64,000 bases of DNA from Ancistrus triradiatus (taxonomy: Eukaryota > Chordata > Actinopteri > Siluriformes > Loricariidae). Below are positions 15,201 through 27,900 of this stretch, piece by piece; positions within the stretch are counted from its first letter, which is position 1; every line of letters begins with the position of its first letter. The notes beneath the pieces were generated by a model. It made no database searches. It saw nothing but the letters and a program-made list of their open reading frames with translations, and was not told the origin of the DNA. The stretch lies in assembly GCA_025084515.1 (NCBI GenBank), contig JAJAGP010001360.1, forward strand, positions 1-64,000, given 5' to 3'. The position numbers and the translations under genes were made by a program.

Positions 15201-15932
15201 ACTTATTGGCTGTATAGATGAAATATTTAATGAAATGTAAAATCAGTAACAGAGTGACTTCATCACCTCTTTGCATTTGATCAGTTCCACCAGCTTTCCG
15301 TCGCTGTCAATACAGTTCAGCAGACGTGTCTTTGTTCCCTGGCCACACACTGCATTATCATTCAGCTGACAACTGCTCCAGTCTAGGAATCACACAGATG
15401 TATTCAACGACACACAGTTATCTAAAGACAAAGTTGTTCACTTATACAACCCCAAATCAGAAAAAGTTAAGAGTGAAAAATGTAAATCCCTTCCAATCTT
15501 TCTTTGAGGAACATTGTTTTTAAACATTTCAATGATTTTCCCGTGCATTTGTTGATAAACTGGAGATCCTCTGTCCATCATTACTTCTCAAACTTCTTTA
15601 CTACTTAGCCTTTCCTGGATACTACGTTTGTACCAAATCACAATTATAATTACCTGCTGACATTACCTGTTTAAAATCACATCATTTATTTAATTTCTAT
15701 TTATTTTTTACTAGCCCTAAACGTATTTTGGAATGTGTTGCAGGCCTGAAATGTTTATTAACAAATGAAATTGAGTTGACCAGAAAAAACCCTGATATAA
15801 TTTATAATTATATATAAATCATATATCATATAATTTTTATTTGCATTTTTCATATCTTCCCAACTTTTTATGATTTGGGGTTGTAGTACCCTTATAGCCC
15901 TAGTAACAATATAGCATGTCAACAATCTTTTT

Positions 15933-15982
<50 letters not shown>

Positions 15983-18900
15983 GTACCTGAGTAAGCATAA
16001 GAATATGAGAGGCAGGATGTGTTGGCACAAGACTGTGTCTGATTTAGCTCAGGGCAGGTGTGACCAATACCAGCTATCCTCAGTACTATTCTGCTCCTCC
16101 ACCTCATTTCATTTTCAGTACAGCCCTGGAGAAACACATTAAAGCACACACACAGTCTGGGTAAACATAGTGTATGTTTTGCGGAATTTACATTTATACA
16201 GGTAGTCCCTGTTTTTACAATGGGGATATGTTTTGAAAAATCCATCATAAGTTGAATGTATCATAAACCGAACCGTTTAATACTGTATATATCATAACAT
16301 AGCCTACCTTAAACCTGTGTAAAACACTAATATTAACTATCAGTTGGGCAAAATAATTAACACAAAGCTTATTTTTTAATAAAGTATTGCATATCTCATG
16401 TAATTTATTGAATAAACAAGAGCAGAATGGTTATTGTCAGGACCACAGCTTTTCTTCACTCCATTTCACTCGTCAGTGCCTACAGTGGTGTTTGAAAGTT
16501 TGTGAACCCTTTAAAGTTTGTGAGTTTTCTATATTTCTGCATAAATATGACGCAAAACATCAGATTTTAACACGAGTCGTAAAAGCAGAGAAAGAGAACC
16601 CAGTTAACCTGAAGCAAATCTTTTGACTCTTTTGGTTTTTTAAAAAACAAAAGCTGGAAATTTTCCAGATCAGGATCAAGCATAATGTCCCCATACGTCA
16701 TAAATGTCTGACCTTTCTATCCTTCTGAGAACATGTGACTCTTACAATGATATGTAAACTTATATCTTCTGTATATACCTCATATACTGTACACACAGGT
16801 AGTCAGGTAATCAATCAACAAGTCAACCAATTAATTCAATAATCAATCTGTCACTGACCATAGGGCATTCACTCCATTGGCTCCATTCTGATGTCACACA
16901 GTGGCCAGGGCAAGGCAGATGGCAGGATTGTGTGGTCATTGGTTCATCCTTCTGTTTACACAGATACGCATTCACCCTGCTCCACCTGTCTTCTTCCTTC
17001 CTCACACACCTGTTAATTCCATCATGCAATTGAAAGACTTTATGCACAGTCCAATCAATAGGTTTATTCATCTGACACAATCGGAACACATACACTGAAC
17101 AACACCAATTTTAGTGTATAGTGTGTGTATTCAAATACAAGTAAGATGACAGCAAATACTGCATAATTTAAAACTGACTCTAGATGTGGTTATTGCTACA
17201 GTATTATTCTATGTGCTGTACTGTCAGTGTTTACACAGAAAACTGTATTTAAATGATAACCAACTTTCCACATATGTTTTAAGATCATATTGTAGCCTAC
17301 GTATGGTCATATTTTCTGAGACAAATTGGATTCTGATCTCATGTCAGCATATACTGAGCCCTCCTTTAAGAACCCAGATTTAAGAGCCCTTTTTATTATA
17401 ACCCCAAATAAGAAAAAGTTGGGACAGTATGAAAAATGCAGACAAACAAACAAACAAATGCAGCGTGTCTTACATTTACTTTGAATTTTATTTCATTGCA
17501 GACAGTATGAAGATATTTCTTGTTTATCTGGTGAACTTCATTTCATTTCATATATGTCTATTCCTGCATTTCAAGCCTGCAGCATATTCCAAAAAAGTTC
17601 GGACAGAGCCAATTTAATGCTAGTAATGAGGTAAAAACTAAATAATTATGTGATTTCAAACATGTGAGAATCTCTGCAACAAAGGTGTGAGAAAATTATT
17701 GAAATGTTCAAGAACAATGCTCCTCAAAGAATTGGAAGGAATTTACATCTTTTCCCTCTACAGTGCATAATATCGATGCAAGCCTAAACTGAAGACCCAT
17801 GATCTCTGATCCCTCAGATGGAACTGCATCAAGAACTGTCATTCATCAATAGCTGATAAAACCACATAACCAGCAAGGGATTACTTTATCAAACCTTTAT
17901 CAAGCACTACAAAGGTTTTATTGTGCAAAAAGAAGTCTTATGTTAACCATGTCCAGAAACGGTCATGACTTCTCTGGGCTCAAACACATCTGGGATGGAC
18001 CATCACACAGTGGAAATGTGTTTTGTGGTCAGATGAATCAAAATTCCAGATCTTTTTTGTTAGAAATGGATGCCATGTGCTCTAGGCCTAAGACTAAAAA
18101 AAGGACCATCCAGACCATCAGCAACAAGTCCATCATGATATGGGGTTGTGAGTGCCCTTGGCAAAGTTAATTTACACTTCTGTGATTGAGATTTTTGAGC
18201 AACATAAGCTGCCTTCAAGACACCATCTATTCCAGGGACATCTGTGCATTTTTCAAAAAGACACTGCAAAACCACATGCTGCACACATTACAAAGGCAAG
18301 GCTGCAGAAGAAGAGGGTACGGGTACTGGACTGGCCTGCTTGTAGTCCTGAACTGTCCCCAATAGAGAATATATGGAGAATTCAGAAACTTCATCACTTC
18401 ATCGCTTGCCATCGTAGGAGTCAAGACACATTTTAAGTGTTGTGAGAAGGAATGGCAACATTACAAAGTGGTAAATGTTTTATCGTCCCAGCTTTTTTAT
18501 GGAATATGCTGCAGACCTGAAATGCAGGAAAAGATGTTTATTCACCAATGAAATGAAGTTGACCAGACAAAACATGAAATATTTTGGGTTCATTCTATTT
18601 GCAATAAATGTCAGAAACACTGCGCAATTTGTTGTTGTTTTTTGCATTTTTCACACTGTCCCATTTTTTTCTGATTTGGGGTTGTAGAATTTCAAAAACA
18701 AAGTGTCTCCTGTTTTTCTTTAAAAGAGCAGAATTTCAATGAGCTGGGTCTGAGAGAAATGCTTAGACAGTCAGAGGACACAGCACAAAAGAACACACTA
18801 ATGAGGTTTTAGAATACTTTCAGACATTCGCCAGTGATGATAAAGTAAGCTCACCAGGTTTTGCGGGTTTGGATACCCTGTCCACATGATTGCTGGGCCT

Positions 18901-21900
18901 GAGTCATGCTGCTGATATCATTGGGTGGGTTGATGACACACTCAGACCATGGTTCAGCTTCCCAAATATACTGATTACACTTAGAATAGCAAGGCACTAC
19001 CTCAGACACCTGGGAGAGGAACATGTAGACGATCATATCAGGTTGACCAAATAATTACAAATAATTAAATTCAGTGTGTCTCATCATTACTAACCTGAGC
19101 CTTTGTAGATGTCCATGGTGCAATGCGAGAGGAAAGGAGAGAGATAGTTTCTATTAATTTATATTTACAGATTATTTCTCCCTTATGGTGACTGAGGGTC
19201 AGCAGTGTAAGTGTTTATTTGTGAGACTGAAAAACAGTCAGTGAATGTGCATGTCTTGTGTATTAATAGGACTGTTATTAGTGACCTATGGGTGAAATTT
19301 ACAACTACAGCATTTAGCATACTCCATTATCCACAGTGATATACAGACGTGTTTTTTGATTGAGCAATTTCAGTATTTGCTTAAGTTCTGAGTGTAAAGT
19401 TGAGTCTTTAGACACTATATGAAGACACCAAGGTACTCAGCTATTCAGATAATCCAGTTGAAGTTCAAGTCTTGATGCATGTATTCCAGTGATCATGAGT
19501 AGTGGTACCAGTCAAATCTGACCTTTTATTGGTTCTTTTTGACTAATTACATTTACAAAAGGATCACCATTTTGTATGAATTGTGCAAATTAAACTGTTG
19601 GTTGCATCTGTGTCATACAATCAGTGTTACCAGCATATTACAACTGAATTTCTAGCTGTTTCATGTTAATTGACGTAGGGTAAATTTAACATGGATCTTT
19701 TGTCTCTTGCCATAATGTTACCATGTATTTTTAAAAAAGGAGAAACTCTTGACACCAAAAACAGATGTCTAAGCAGAACTCAAACAGTGCAATGTGTGAG
19801 AAAATGATAGGACACCTGGCACCCATTTAAACTGAAAGGACACATTTTGGCCCCCTTTCCACCTCAATGATACTATTTTTGTAATCTGCACCACTCTGAT
19901 CTGATATGTCAGCCAAAAAGGATTTGATCTATCTGCAGCGTGGTCTTGAGGGGCAAAGGAGGCAAAATTAAACCAGTATATAACACAAAGTAATGAAAAA
20001 AACATCAAGTTATAAATCTTACAAATAGCATTCTAAGAGGAGATCCAAAGTTAATCTCCTTTACCTTCTGACAGTTACCAGTATGGGAGGATGAAGGCTA
20101 ATGTGTGTCCTCCAAATGAAAAAGCCACTGAATCTTTAATACTCCTGCTAATGCAACATAAGGCAGCTGGTCATCCTTTGAAAAGAGAAGTGATTGCCCT
20201 ATGTACACAGGCTTATATTTTAAATAATCAGTATTTGAATGTAGTCAATAAGGTCAGAATGGAGTTTGAAATGACTGATTATGTCAACAAAGGTTCTAAT
20301 TTTTTTAGCAAGTCTAGCTGTTTTTCCAGTTCAGCAGCCAGTCAATATATTCACTTTAGCCAATCCTTACCCAATGTATGTCAAATTTCAGCTTTTTCTG
20401 TCAGAACCATTTAATGACTGGAATAATTTGAAGGACTTAATATATATTTCAGTGGTTCACAAACCTGGGGGTGCTGCAAGGCAAATGAATGAGATATGAT
20501 TGAGCACTGATTTTAACTGGGATTATATATGTTCAGGTTTTAGGGAAACTTTCAGAAGAATACAGAACATATGCAATTAGGCACAGTGCAAAATGGATCT
20601 TGGTAGTAATGCATTGTGTTGCTTGAAACACATCTTATATTAATATTCAGATACACTGATCATGCTGATTGTAATGTTCATTTGCATTACGTGATAACAA
20701 GAAACATAACATTACAAAGATATAACAAAGAAACATAAGAAGAAAGTGTTTTGTATAGCAGTAATATTGAATTTTTCCAAATTGACCAAATTAAAACAGT
20801 ATATAACACAGACTAAGTAAAAACATCAGAATTATTATAGCTCAGAAAAAAATATTATGATTGTTAAATGAAGGTATAATTAATTTTTTCATTAAATTAC
20901 TTTATGAAAAAAGAATTAAATGCTTATTAAGCACCCACTCTGGTGGGTCAGTGTTAAGAGTGAGCTGTTGAAAGTGGCAGTTCCTGTGTGTGAATGGGTT
21001 CAAAAGTAAAAGTGTTGTCTCTGCCTCTCATTTACTACTGACTGTCTTTCAGTAAGTTTAACACTTCTGAGAATTGTGTTAATAATATTAAAAAATCTGG
21101 AAGGGACAAAGATCCAAGAATGCTCTTGATGCTTTTGTGTTCAGGAGAGCCCTAGTAATGTCTCTATATGATTAATTTACATTTAGGGATGTAGCAGACA
21201 TCCTTATCCAGAGCGACTTACCACTACAATTTTACAATAGTGATATTGTGATACAATGATGCTTGAAAGTTTGTGAACCCTTTAGAATTTTCTATATTTC
21301 TGCATAAATATAACGTAAAACATCATCAGAAATTGTAAAAGTAGATAAAGAAAACCCAGTTAAACAAATGAGACAAAAATATTATACTTGGTCATTTATT
21401 TATTGAGGAAAATGATACATTATTACATATAAATGAGTGGCAAAAGTCCTTTCAGTATCTGGTGTGACCCCCCTGTGCAGCAATAACTGTGCCTAAACGT
21501 TTCCTGTAACTGTTGATCAGTCCTGCACACCGACTTGGAGGAATTTTAGCCCATTTCCTTCTTACAGAACAGCTTCAACTCTGGGATGTTGGTGGGTTTC
21601 CTCACATTAACTGCTCACTTCAGGTCCTTCAACAACATTTCGATTGGATTAAGGTCAGGACTTTGACTTGGCCATTCCAAAACATTAACTTTATTTTTCT
21701 TTAACCATTCTTTGGTAGAACGACTGGTGTGCTTAAGGTCGTTGTCTTTCTGCATGACCCACCTTCTCTTGAGATTCAGTTCATGGACAGAAGTCAAGAC
21801 ATTTACCTTTAGAATTCTCTGATATAATTCAGAATTCATTGTTCCATCAATGATGGAAAGCCGTCCTGGCCCAGATGCAGCAAAGCGGGCCCAAACCATG

Positions 21901-24900
21901 ATACTACCACTGTTTCACAGATGGGATAAGGTTCTTATGCTGGAATGCAGTGTTTTCCTTCCTCCACACATAATGTCTTTCTAAGTTCTATTTTGGTGTC
22001 CTCTGTTCACAAAAAATTCTTCCAGTAGCCTTCTGGGTTGTCCACGTGATCTTTAGCAAACTGCTGACGAGTTCTTTTTGGAGAGCAGTGGTTTTCTTCT
22101 TGCAACCCTGCTATGCACACCATTGTTCTTCAGTGTTCTTCTGATGGTATACTCATGAACATTAACATTAGCCAATGTGAGAGAGGCCTTCAGTCGCTTA
22201 GAAGTTAGCCTGGGGTTCTTTGTGACCTCACCAACTATTACACGCCTTGCTCTTGGAGTGATCTTTGTTGGTCGACCACTCCTGGGGAGGGTAGCAATGG
22301 TTTTGAACTTCCTCCATTTGTACACAATCTGTCTGACTGTGGATTGGTGGAGTCCAAACTCTTTAGAGATGGTTTTGCAATCTTTTCCAGCCTGATGAGC
22401 ATCAGCAACTCTTTTTCTGAGCTCCTCAGAAATATTCTTTGTTCGTGCCATGATACACAGAGCAGACTTTGATAGATCCCTGTTCTTTAAATAAAACAGG
22501 GTGCCCACTCACACCTGATTGTCATCCAATTGATTGAAAACACCTGACACTAAATTCACCTTCAAATTAACTGCTAATCCTAGAGCTTCACATACTTTTG
22601 CCACTCACTAATATGAAATATTAGATAATTGCCAATAGATGAATGACCAAGTATAATATTTTGTCTCATTTGTTTAACTGCTTTCTCTTTATGTACTTTT
22701 AGGACTTCTGATGATGTTTTGGGTCATATTTATGCAGAAATATAGAAAAATTTAAAGGGTTCACAAACTTTCAAGCACCACTGTACAAGCAATTGTAGGT
22801 GAAGTGCCTTGCCCAAGGACCTAACAGAGGTGAGACTTTACCTTTTGGTCCATAGTCGAGTACCAGAATTGCTAAGCCACCCCAAAATGAATAGTATACA
22901 TAGTGCGCAATAGTATACATAGTGCGCAAATGCCCAGCAGTGGCAGAGCTAGGATTTGAACTTATAAACTTCAAACTTGTAGTCTACAGCCTTAACCAGT
23001 GAGCCAGCCCTGTACCAGATTCATAAACTGCAGTGGGAAGTTCAATATATAACTTACAAATTTAATGTGTCAAAAGGCTTTGTAAATTTAGCTCTGTGTC
23101 ATTGTCTATACTATTCAATTAGTGTTTTACCAAAAGATCATGTTCAGTTCAGAATAACTAAGCTTTTGCATGGATCAAAGCTACTCTCACCTGATTTTTA
23201 ACATTCAGCTTTGGACAGGGTCGCCCGCCATTGAATGGCTTCTCTCTAAGCCATCTAGTGCGCACTTTGACTCCCCCACCACAAGGGGCACTGCAAGAGG
23301 ACCAGGCAGACCACTCACTTAGCCTGCAGTCCAGAGGACAGGGCATAACACACATTTCCTCTTCAATTCCTGCAACATAATACCTGTTAGTAATCCTAGA
23401 AGCACACCACAAAGTATCACAGACATTTGTGCCTTTAGACATTAAACCTTAGCCATTTGAGTGTGAATCCAGCAACAAAATGGGCCACAACATTTTTATG
23501 TTAAATATTATATATGCAATAAGTTTCCTAGTATCATTACTATTTTATTACGAGTTACACAGACAGCTAAAGAAACATATTTATGTACATTTTAAATGAC
23601 ACATTCTCTAATAACAAGTAGAGCAATGGAATCCAAACTCCTGCTATCCAACTCCGGCTATAATATATATGTGTTTAATCTCTAATCTGCTATAAATCAA
23701 TATCCCTCTCTTATGAATATCAATCTGGAAAACAGTAGAGGGGCAGTGGGGCAAAAAGTTTTAGTCAGCCACTGATTGTGGAAGTTCTCCTACTTAGAAA
23801 AATGAGAGAGGTCTGTAATTGTCATCATAGGCACATTTCAACTATGAGAGACAAAATGAGGAAAAAAATCCAGGAAATCACATTGTAGAAGTTTTGAAAA
23901 ATTTAATTGTAAATCATGGTGGAAAATAAGTATTTGCAAGATACAAACAAGCAAGATTTCTGGCTCTCACAAGCCTGTAACTTCTTCTTTAAGAAGCTCT
24001 TCTGTCCGCCACTCGTTATCTGTATTTATGGCACCTGTTTGGCCTCGTTATTTGTATAAAAGACACCTGTCCACAGCCTCAAGCAGCCAAGACCATAGAG
24101 CTGTCGAAGGACACCAGGAAGAAAATTGTAGACCTGCATCAGGCTGGGAAGAGTGAATCTACAATAGGCAAGCAGGTTGGTGTGAATAAATCAACTGTGG
24201 GAGCAATTGTAAGAAAATGGAAGACATACAACACCATTGATAATCTCCCTTGATCTGGGGCCTGATGCAAGATCTCATCTTGTGGGGTCAAAATGATCAT
24301 GAGAACGGTGAGCAAAAATCCCAGAACTACACGGAGGGACCTGATGAATGACCTGCAGAGAGCTGAGACCAAAGTAACAAAGGCTACCATCAGTAACACA
24401 CTATGCCAAGAGGGACTCAGTTCCTGCAGTTTGCAGGCTTGTCCCCCTGCTTAAGGCAGCACATGTCCAGGCCCGTCTGAAGTTTGCCAGAGAGCATTTG
24501 GATTATCCAGAAGAGGATTGGGAGAATATCATGTGATCAGATGAAACCAACAGAGAACGTTTGGGTAAAAACTCAACTCGTCGTGTTTGGAGGAAGAAGA
24601 ATGCTGAGTTGCATCCCAAGAACACCATACCTACTGTGAAGCATGGGGGTGGAAATGAACAGGACCATGTATCGTAAGATTTTAAGTCAAAACCTCCTTC
24701 CATCAGTGAGAGCATTGAAGATGGAATGTGGTTGGGTCTTCCAGCATGACAGTGATCCTAAACACACCGCTAGGACAACAAAGGAGTGGCTCCGTAAAAA
24801 GCATTTCAACGTCTTGAAGTGGCCTAGCCAGTCTCCAGACCATAACCCCATAGAAAATTTGAGGAGGGATTGAAAACCTGCGTTGCCCAGCGACAGCCCC

Positions 24901-27900
24901 AAAACATCACTGCTCTAGAGGAGATCTGCTTGGAGGAAGGGCCAAAATACCAGCTACAGTGTGTGCAAACCTGGTGAAGACTTACAGGAAACGTTTGATC
25001 TCTGTCATTGCCAACAAAGGTTATGTTACAAAGTATTGAGTTGAACTTTTGTTATCTGGGCATAAGATTTTGTGGAACAAACATTTCATCACTCATCTAA
25101 GTGACCTCTTCAGTCTCAGCTAGTTGGAAAACTTCCCCAATCTTATATACAGCACATCTGCATAACAACTGATACCAGCACCATTACATAACATTGGGAC
25201 CAGTGATCAGTTTAATATGCAAATTGCCATATCCATTAATAACAATGGCCACGTGTGCCGTTCACACAAAATTGGGGAAGGGCTGCGATAGCGTTTCTCC
25301 CACAAAACCTTATGTCCAGATGAACAGATTCAACTTCTGGGATTTTCTTACCTGGATTATTGAGCATGCATCAAGACATATTGACCAAATACTTATTTTC
25401 CATCATAATTTACAATTAAATTCTTTAAAAATCCTACAATGTGATTTCCTGGATTTTTTTTCTCATTTTGCCTCTCATAGTTGAAGTGTACCTTGTTAGG
25501 GATCACTCCTTGTCCGCGTTTGGCAAGGAGTTGTCCCAGTCTGACGGCTTGAGCTGCAGCAGCGTGATTGCACGTGCGTCAGTTTTCCCGGGCCATTAAT
25601 GGGTAAGTGGCGCCACCTGCAGTCCAACCTATACAAACACACCTTATGGACTCAGTGGCTGCCACTGCCTACGCCCTCGTTCACGTGACGGGGGATCACG
25701 TGATTTTTTCGGATGCACCCGGCGTTTTCGAACGCACAGTCGCGTTCGCTGCTGCCTGCATACCGGCTTTCAGTCGGTTCGTTTTCATTTCTTTTGTTTG
25801 TTATTTATTTTCTGTTAGGGATAAAGGTAGTCTGGGGGAATCAAGTCCCTCAGACATGAAGCTGCTAGGAGGCAGCTCGGTAATGGTAGGGCCCTAGGTA
25901 GCATAGGGTCAGCTTTTCTATTGATTATTATTTCTTTGTTTTCGCCGAACTGCACCTGCAGCTTTTGGCCTTTATCCCAGCCATTCTCCTCACGCCGTCA
26001 CCCCTCCTCGCTGCTATCGGGGTTATTAAATTCCCCGATCTTGTTTGAAGAGGACGTAGAGTGTTGTCACCCGTCCTCTTCATCTTTTTCCTTTTTTTGT
26101 TATTTTGTTTTCGTGACCGTGCGCTCCTGCGACCGCATTTGATCCACGGTTGAGCGGCACATGTTCGCGGAAGCTCCGTCCGGGTTGCTGCGTGCTGCGC
26201 ATGCGCAGACCCGGCGCACCTGTTGCCCAACGGAGGCACATTGTAAGCGTGCTGTGAGTAGTACAGCGGCACGCTTACGGCATGCAGTTTCTTTTATTTA
26301 ATTTAATTAGTTATTTATATCTTCTATTTCATTTCTGTTTGTTTATTTAGTTTTATTTATTATTTACATCTTGGTTTATTTTTCTGTTCATTTGTTTATA
26401 TTTCAGTTATAAATACCAACTGGAGCTAACTGCTTTTGGGTCCCAACCCGTTTATTGTTAGGGTTCGGAATCGGACCCTAGGAGGAAAGGAAGGATAGGA
26501 CACAGGCGCAAAAGAACTCCCAAAGGATGTCAAAAGAAAGGGAAAAAATTACTGCTTTGGCACAGGCTTGGGAACCTGACGGTTTGGGAACGGAACTGTT
26601 ACCCAGGCGGGGATTCGAACACCGGACCTCTTGCGTCAGGGACGGGAATGCAACGTGTTTGCCACCCGGCCAGACGACTGACGCTAGAGGGGAAACGGGC
26701 CTAGGGAACGTCAAAAACAAGTGCCGCCCACGGCGGACTCAGAATACGCCAAAAATAAATAAAGTTGAACAAAAAGGGCTCGAGGAATAAGCCCCGTGAA
26801 GCTGGGAATTACCAGCGAGAAATGCCAACCGTGCTGGAAGCGGAGTGCACAGTCTAACGCTGAACTCAGCGTGTGTGTGTGTGGCCAGCAGCCGACAGAG
26901 GAGGGGGGACGCCTGAGCGAGCGGGGGGAAATGACGCGCATGCGCCACAGAAGGCGGCGTGGGGACCGGCTGGATACCGAGATGCTGCACCCTGCTGAAA
27001 GTGCAAACGCCGCGGAAAAGCGACACTCAAAGCTCCGGAGAGCAGGGGGAACCCCTAACGACGGGGACAGCAAGCGCGGTGAAGAGAGAGCGAGGGAAGG
27101 CTGCACCGCCGGCGAAGGAAAACCGGAAAACGGCGCCTGGAGCAGAGGCGAGCTAGGCTAACGGAAGCACGGAGGACTGCGGAGCTACACCTACGCTACC
27201 GACTAATACCCTACCGTACCTCAAACCTTGCAGCTTTACTCTGCTTGCTGTCTTCAAAGAGCGAGCTACCTTCTGGCCCTGGTAGAAACCGCGGTCCGGA
27301 GGAGAAAAGGTTAGTAGCAATAACTCTGAAGAGGGGGCAGTGGAAACGAACTATGTTGCGGTGTCCGAACAAAAACGTTGTCTAGGAGCAACGGGAGTCG
27401 CGAACAACGTGTGAGTCTGTGAGGGTGCGACAGCGAGGGCCGCTTAGGACCGATTTATATAGGCAGGGATTCAGGTGTTGCGAATAACATTGGAACGTGC
27501 CCTGCGCGAACGCAGGGTGCGAGACGGAACCGGGATGCCAGTCCCGGGACGGGTGGTGCGCCCCTGCTGGCCACCCATCCCAAGATGTGGCGAGCGGATC
27601 CTAATAGTTTATATTTTGTTTTAATACGGTTCGTCACAGTTTTTAGATGGCGAACCGTAACATACCTATGATGAAAATTTCAGATTTCTCTCATCTTTCT
27701 AAGTAGGAGAAATTGCACAGTCAGTCTCTCAACCCCTTTCATATTTGTTTTATTTGGTTTTTCTTCATCTTAACTTTGTTGAAAGCACTAGAATCCCTTT
27801 GATGGTGGGCTAGGGTATTAGATCACTGTGGCACTCAAGTACAACTTTTTTTTAAAACTCAGAAACAACAAAAAACATGCAGTATGACAATCTATCATGG

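Larger units (their letters stand above)
19010..23190. other. thsd7b intron between exons K and L
   Basis: From 19010 to 21180 I see only AT-rich unassigned sequence; the 107-codon open frame near 20091 has no recognisable domain. The right half carries a SINE tail, a nearly full Tc1 and a worn SINE. Confidence 0.65.
23744..27724 (+). mobile_element. Tc1-like transposon, split by two insertions
   Basis: The left end cagtggggcaaaaagttttag matches the family at 3841. The element runs to 25055, is broken by a 326-base insert, resumes with ttgaccaaatacttattttc, is broken again by the solo LTR at 25494-27662, and finally resumes at 27663 with tacctatgatgaaaatttc until about 27724, where the right terminus is lost. 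Confidence 0.88.

Noticed and set aside
20091..20414. 107-codon open frame on the plus strand
   Set aside because: No recognisable domain, no splice partner, and intron-like composition.
26595..26680. Possible tRNA gene on the minus strand
   Set aside because: A B-box-like gttcgaatcc is present, but I could not fold a complete cloverleaf with a normal anticodon arm. It is part of the LTR insert.
26711..27161. Several overlapping open frames of 65-131 codons on both strands
   Set aside because: They lie inside the GC-rich solo LTR, where stops are rare by composition. None resembles Gag, Pol or Env.
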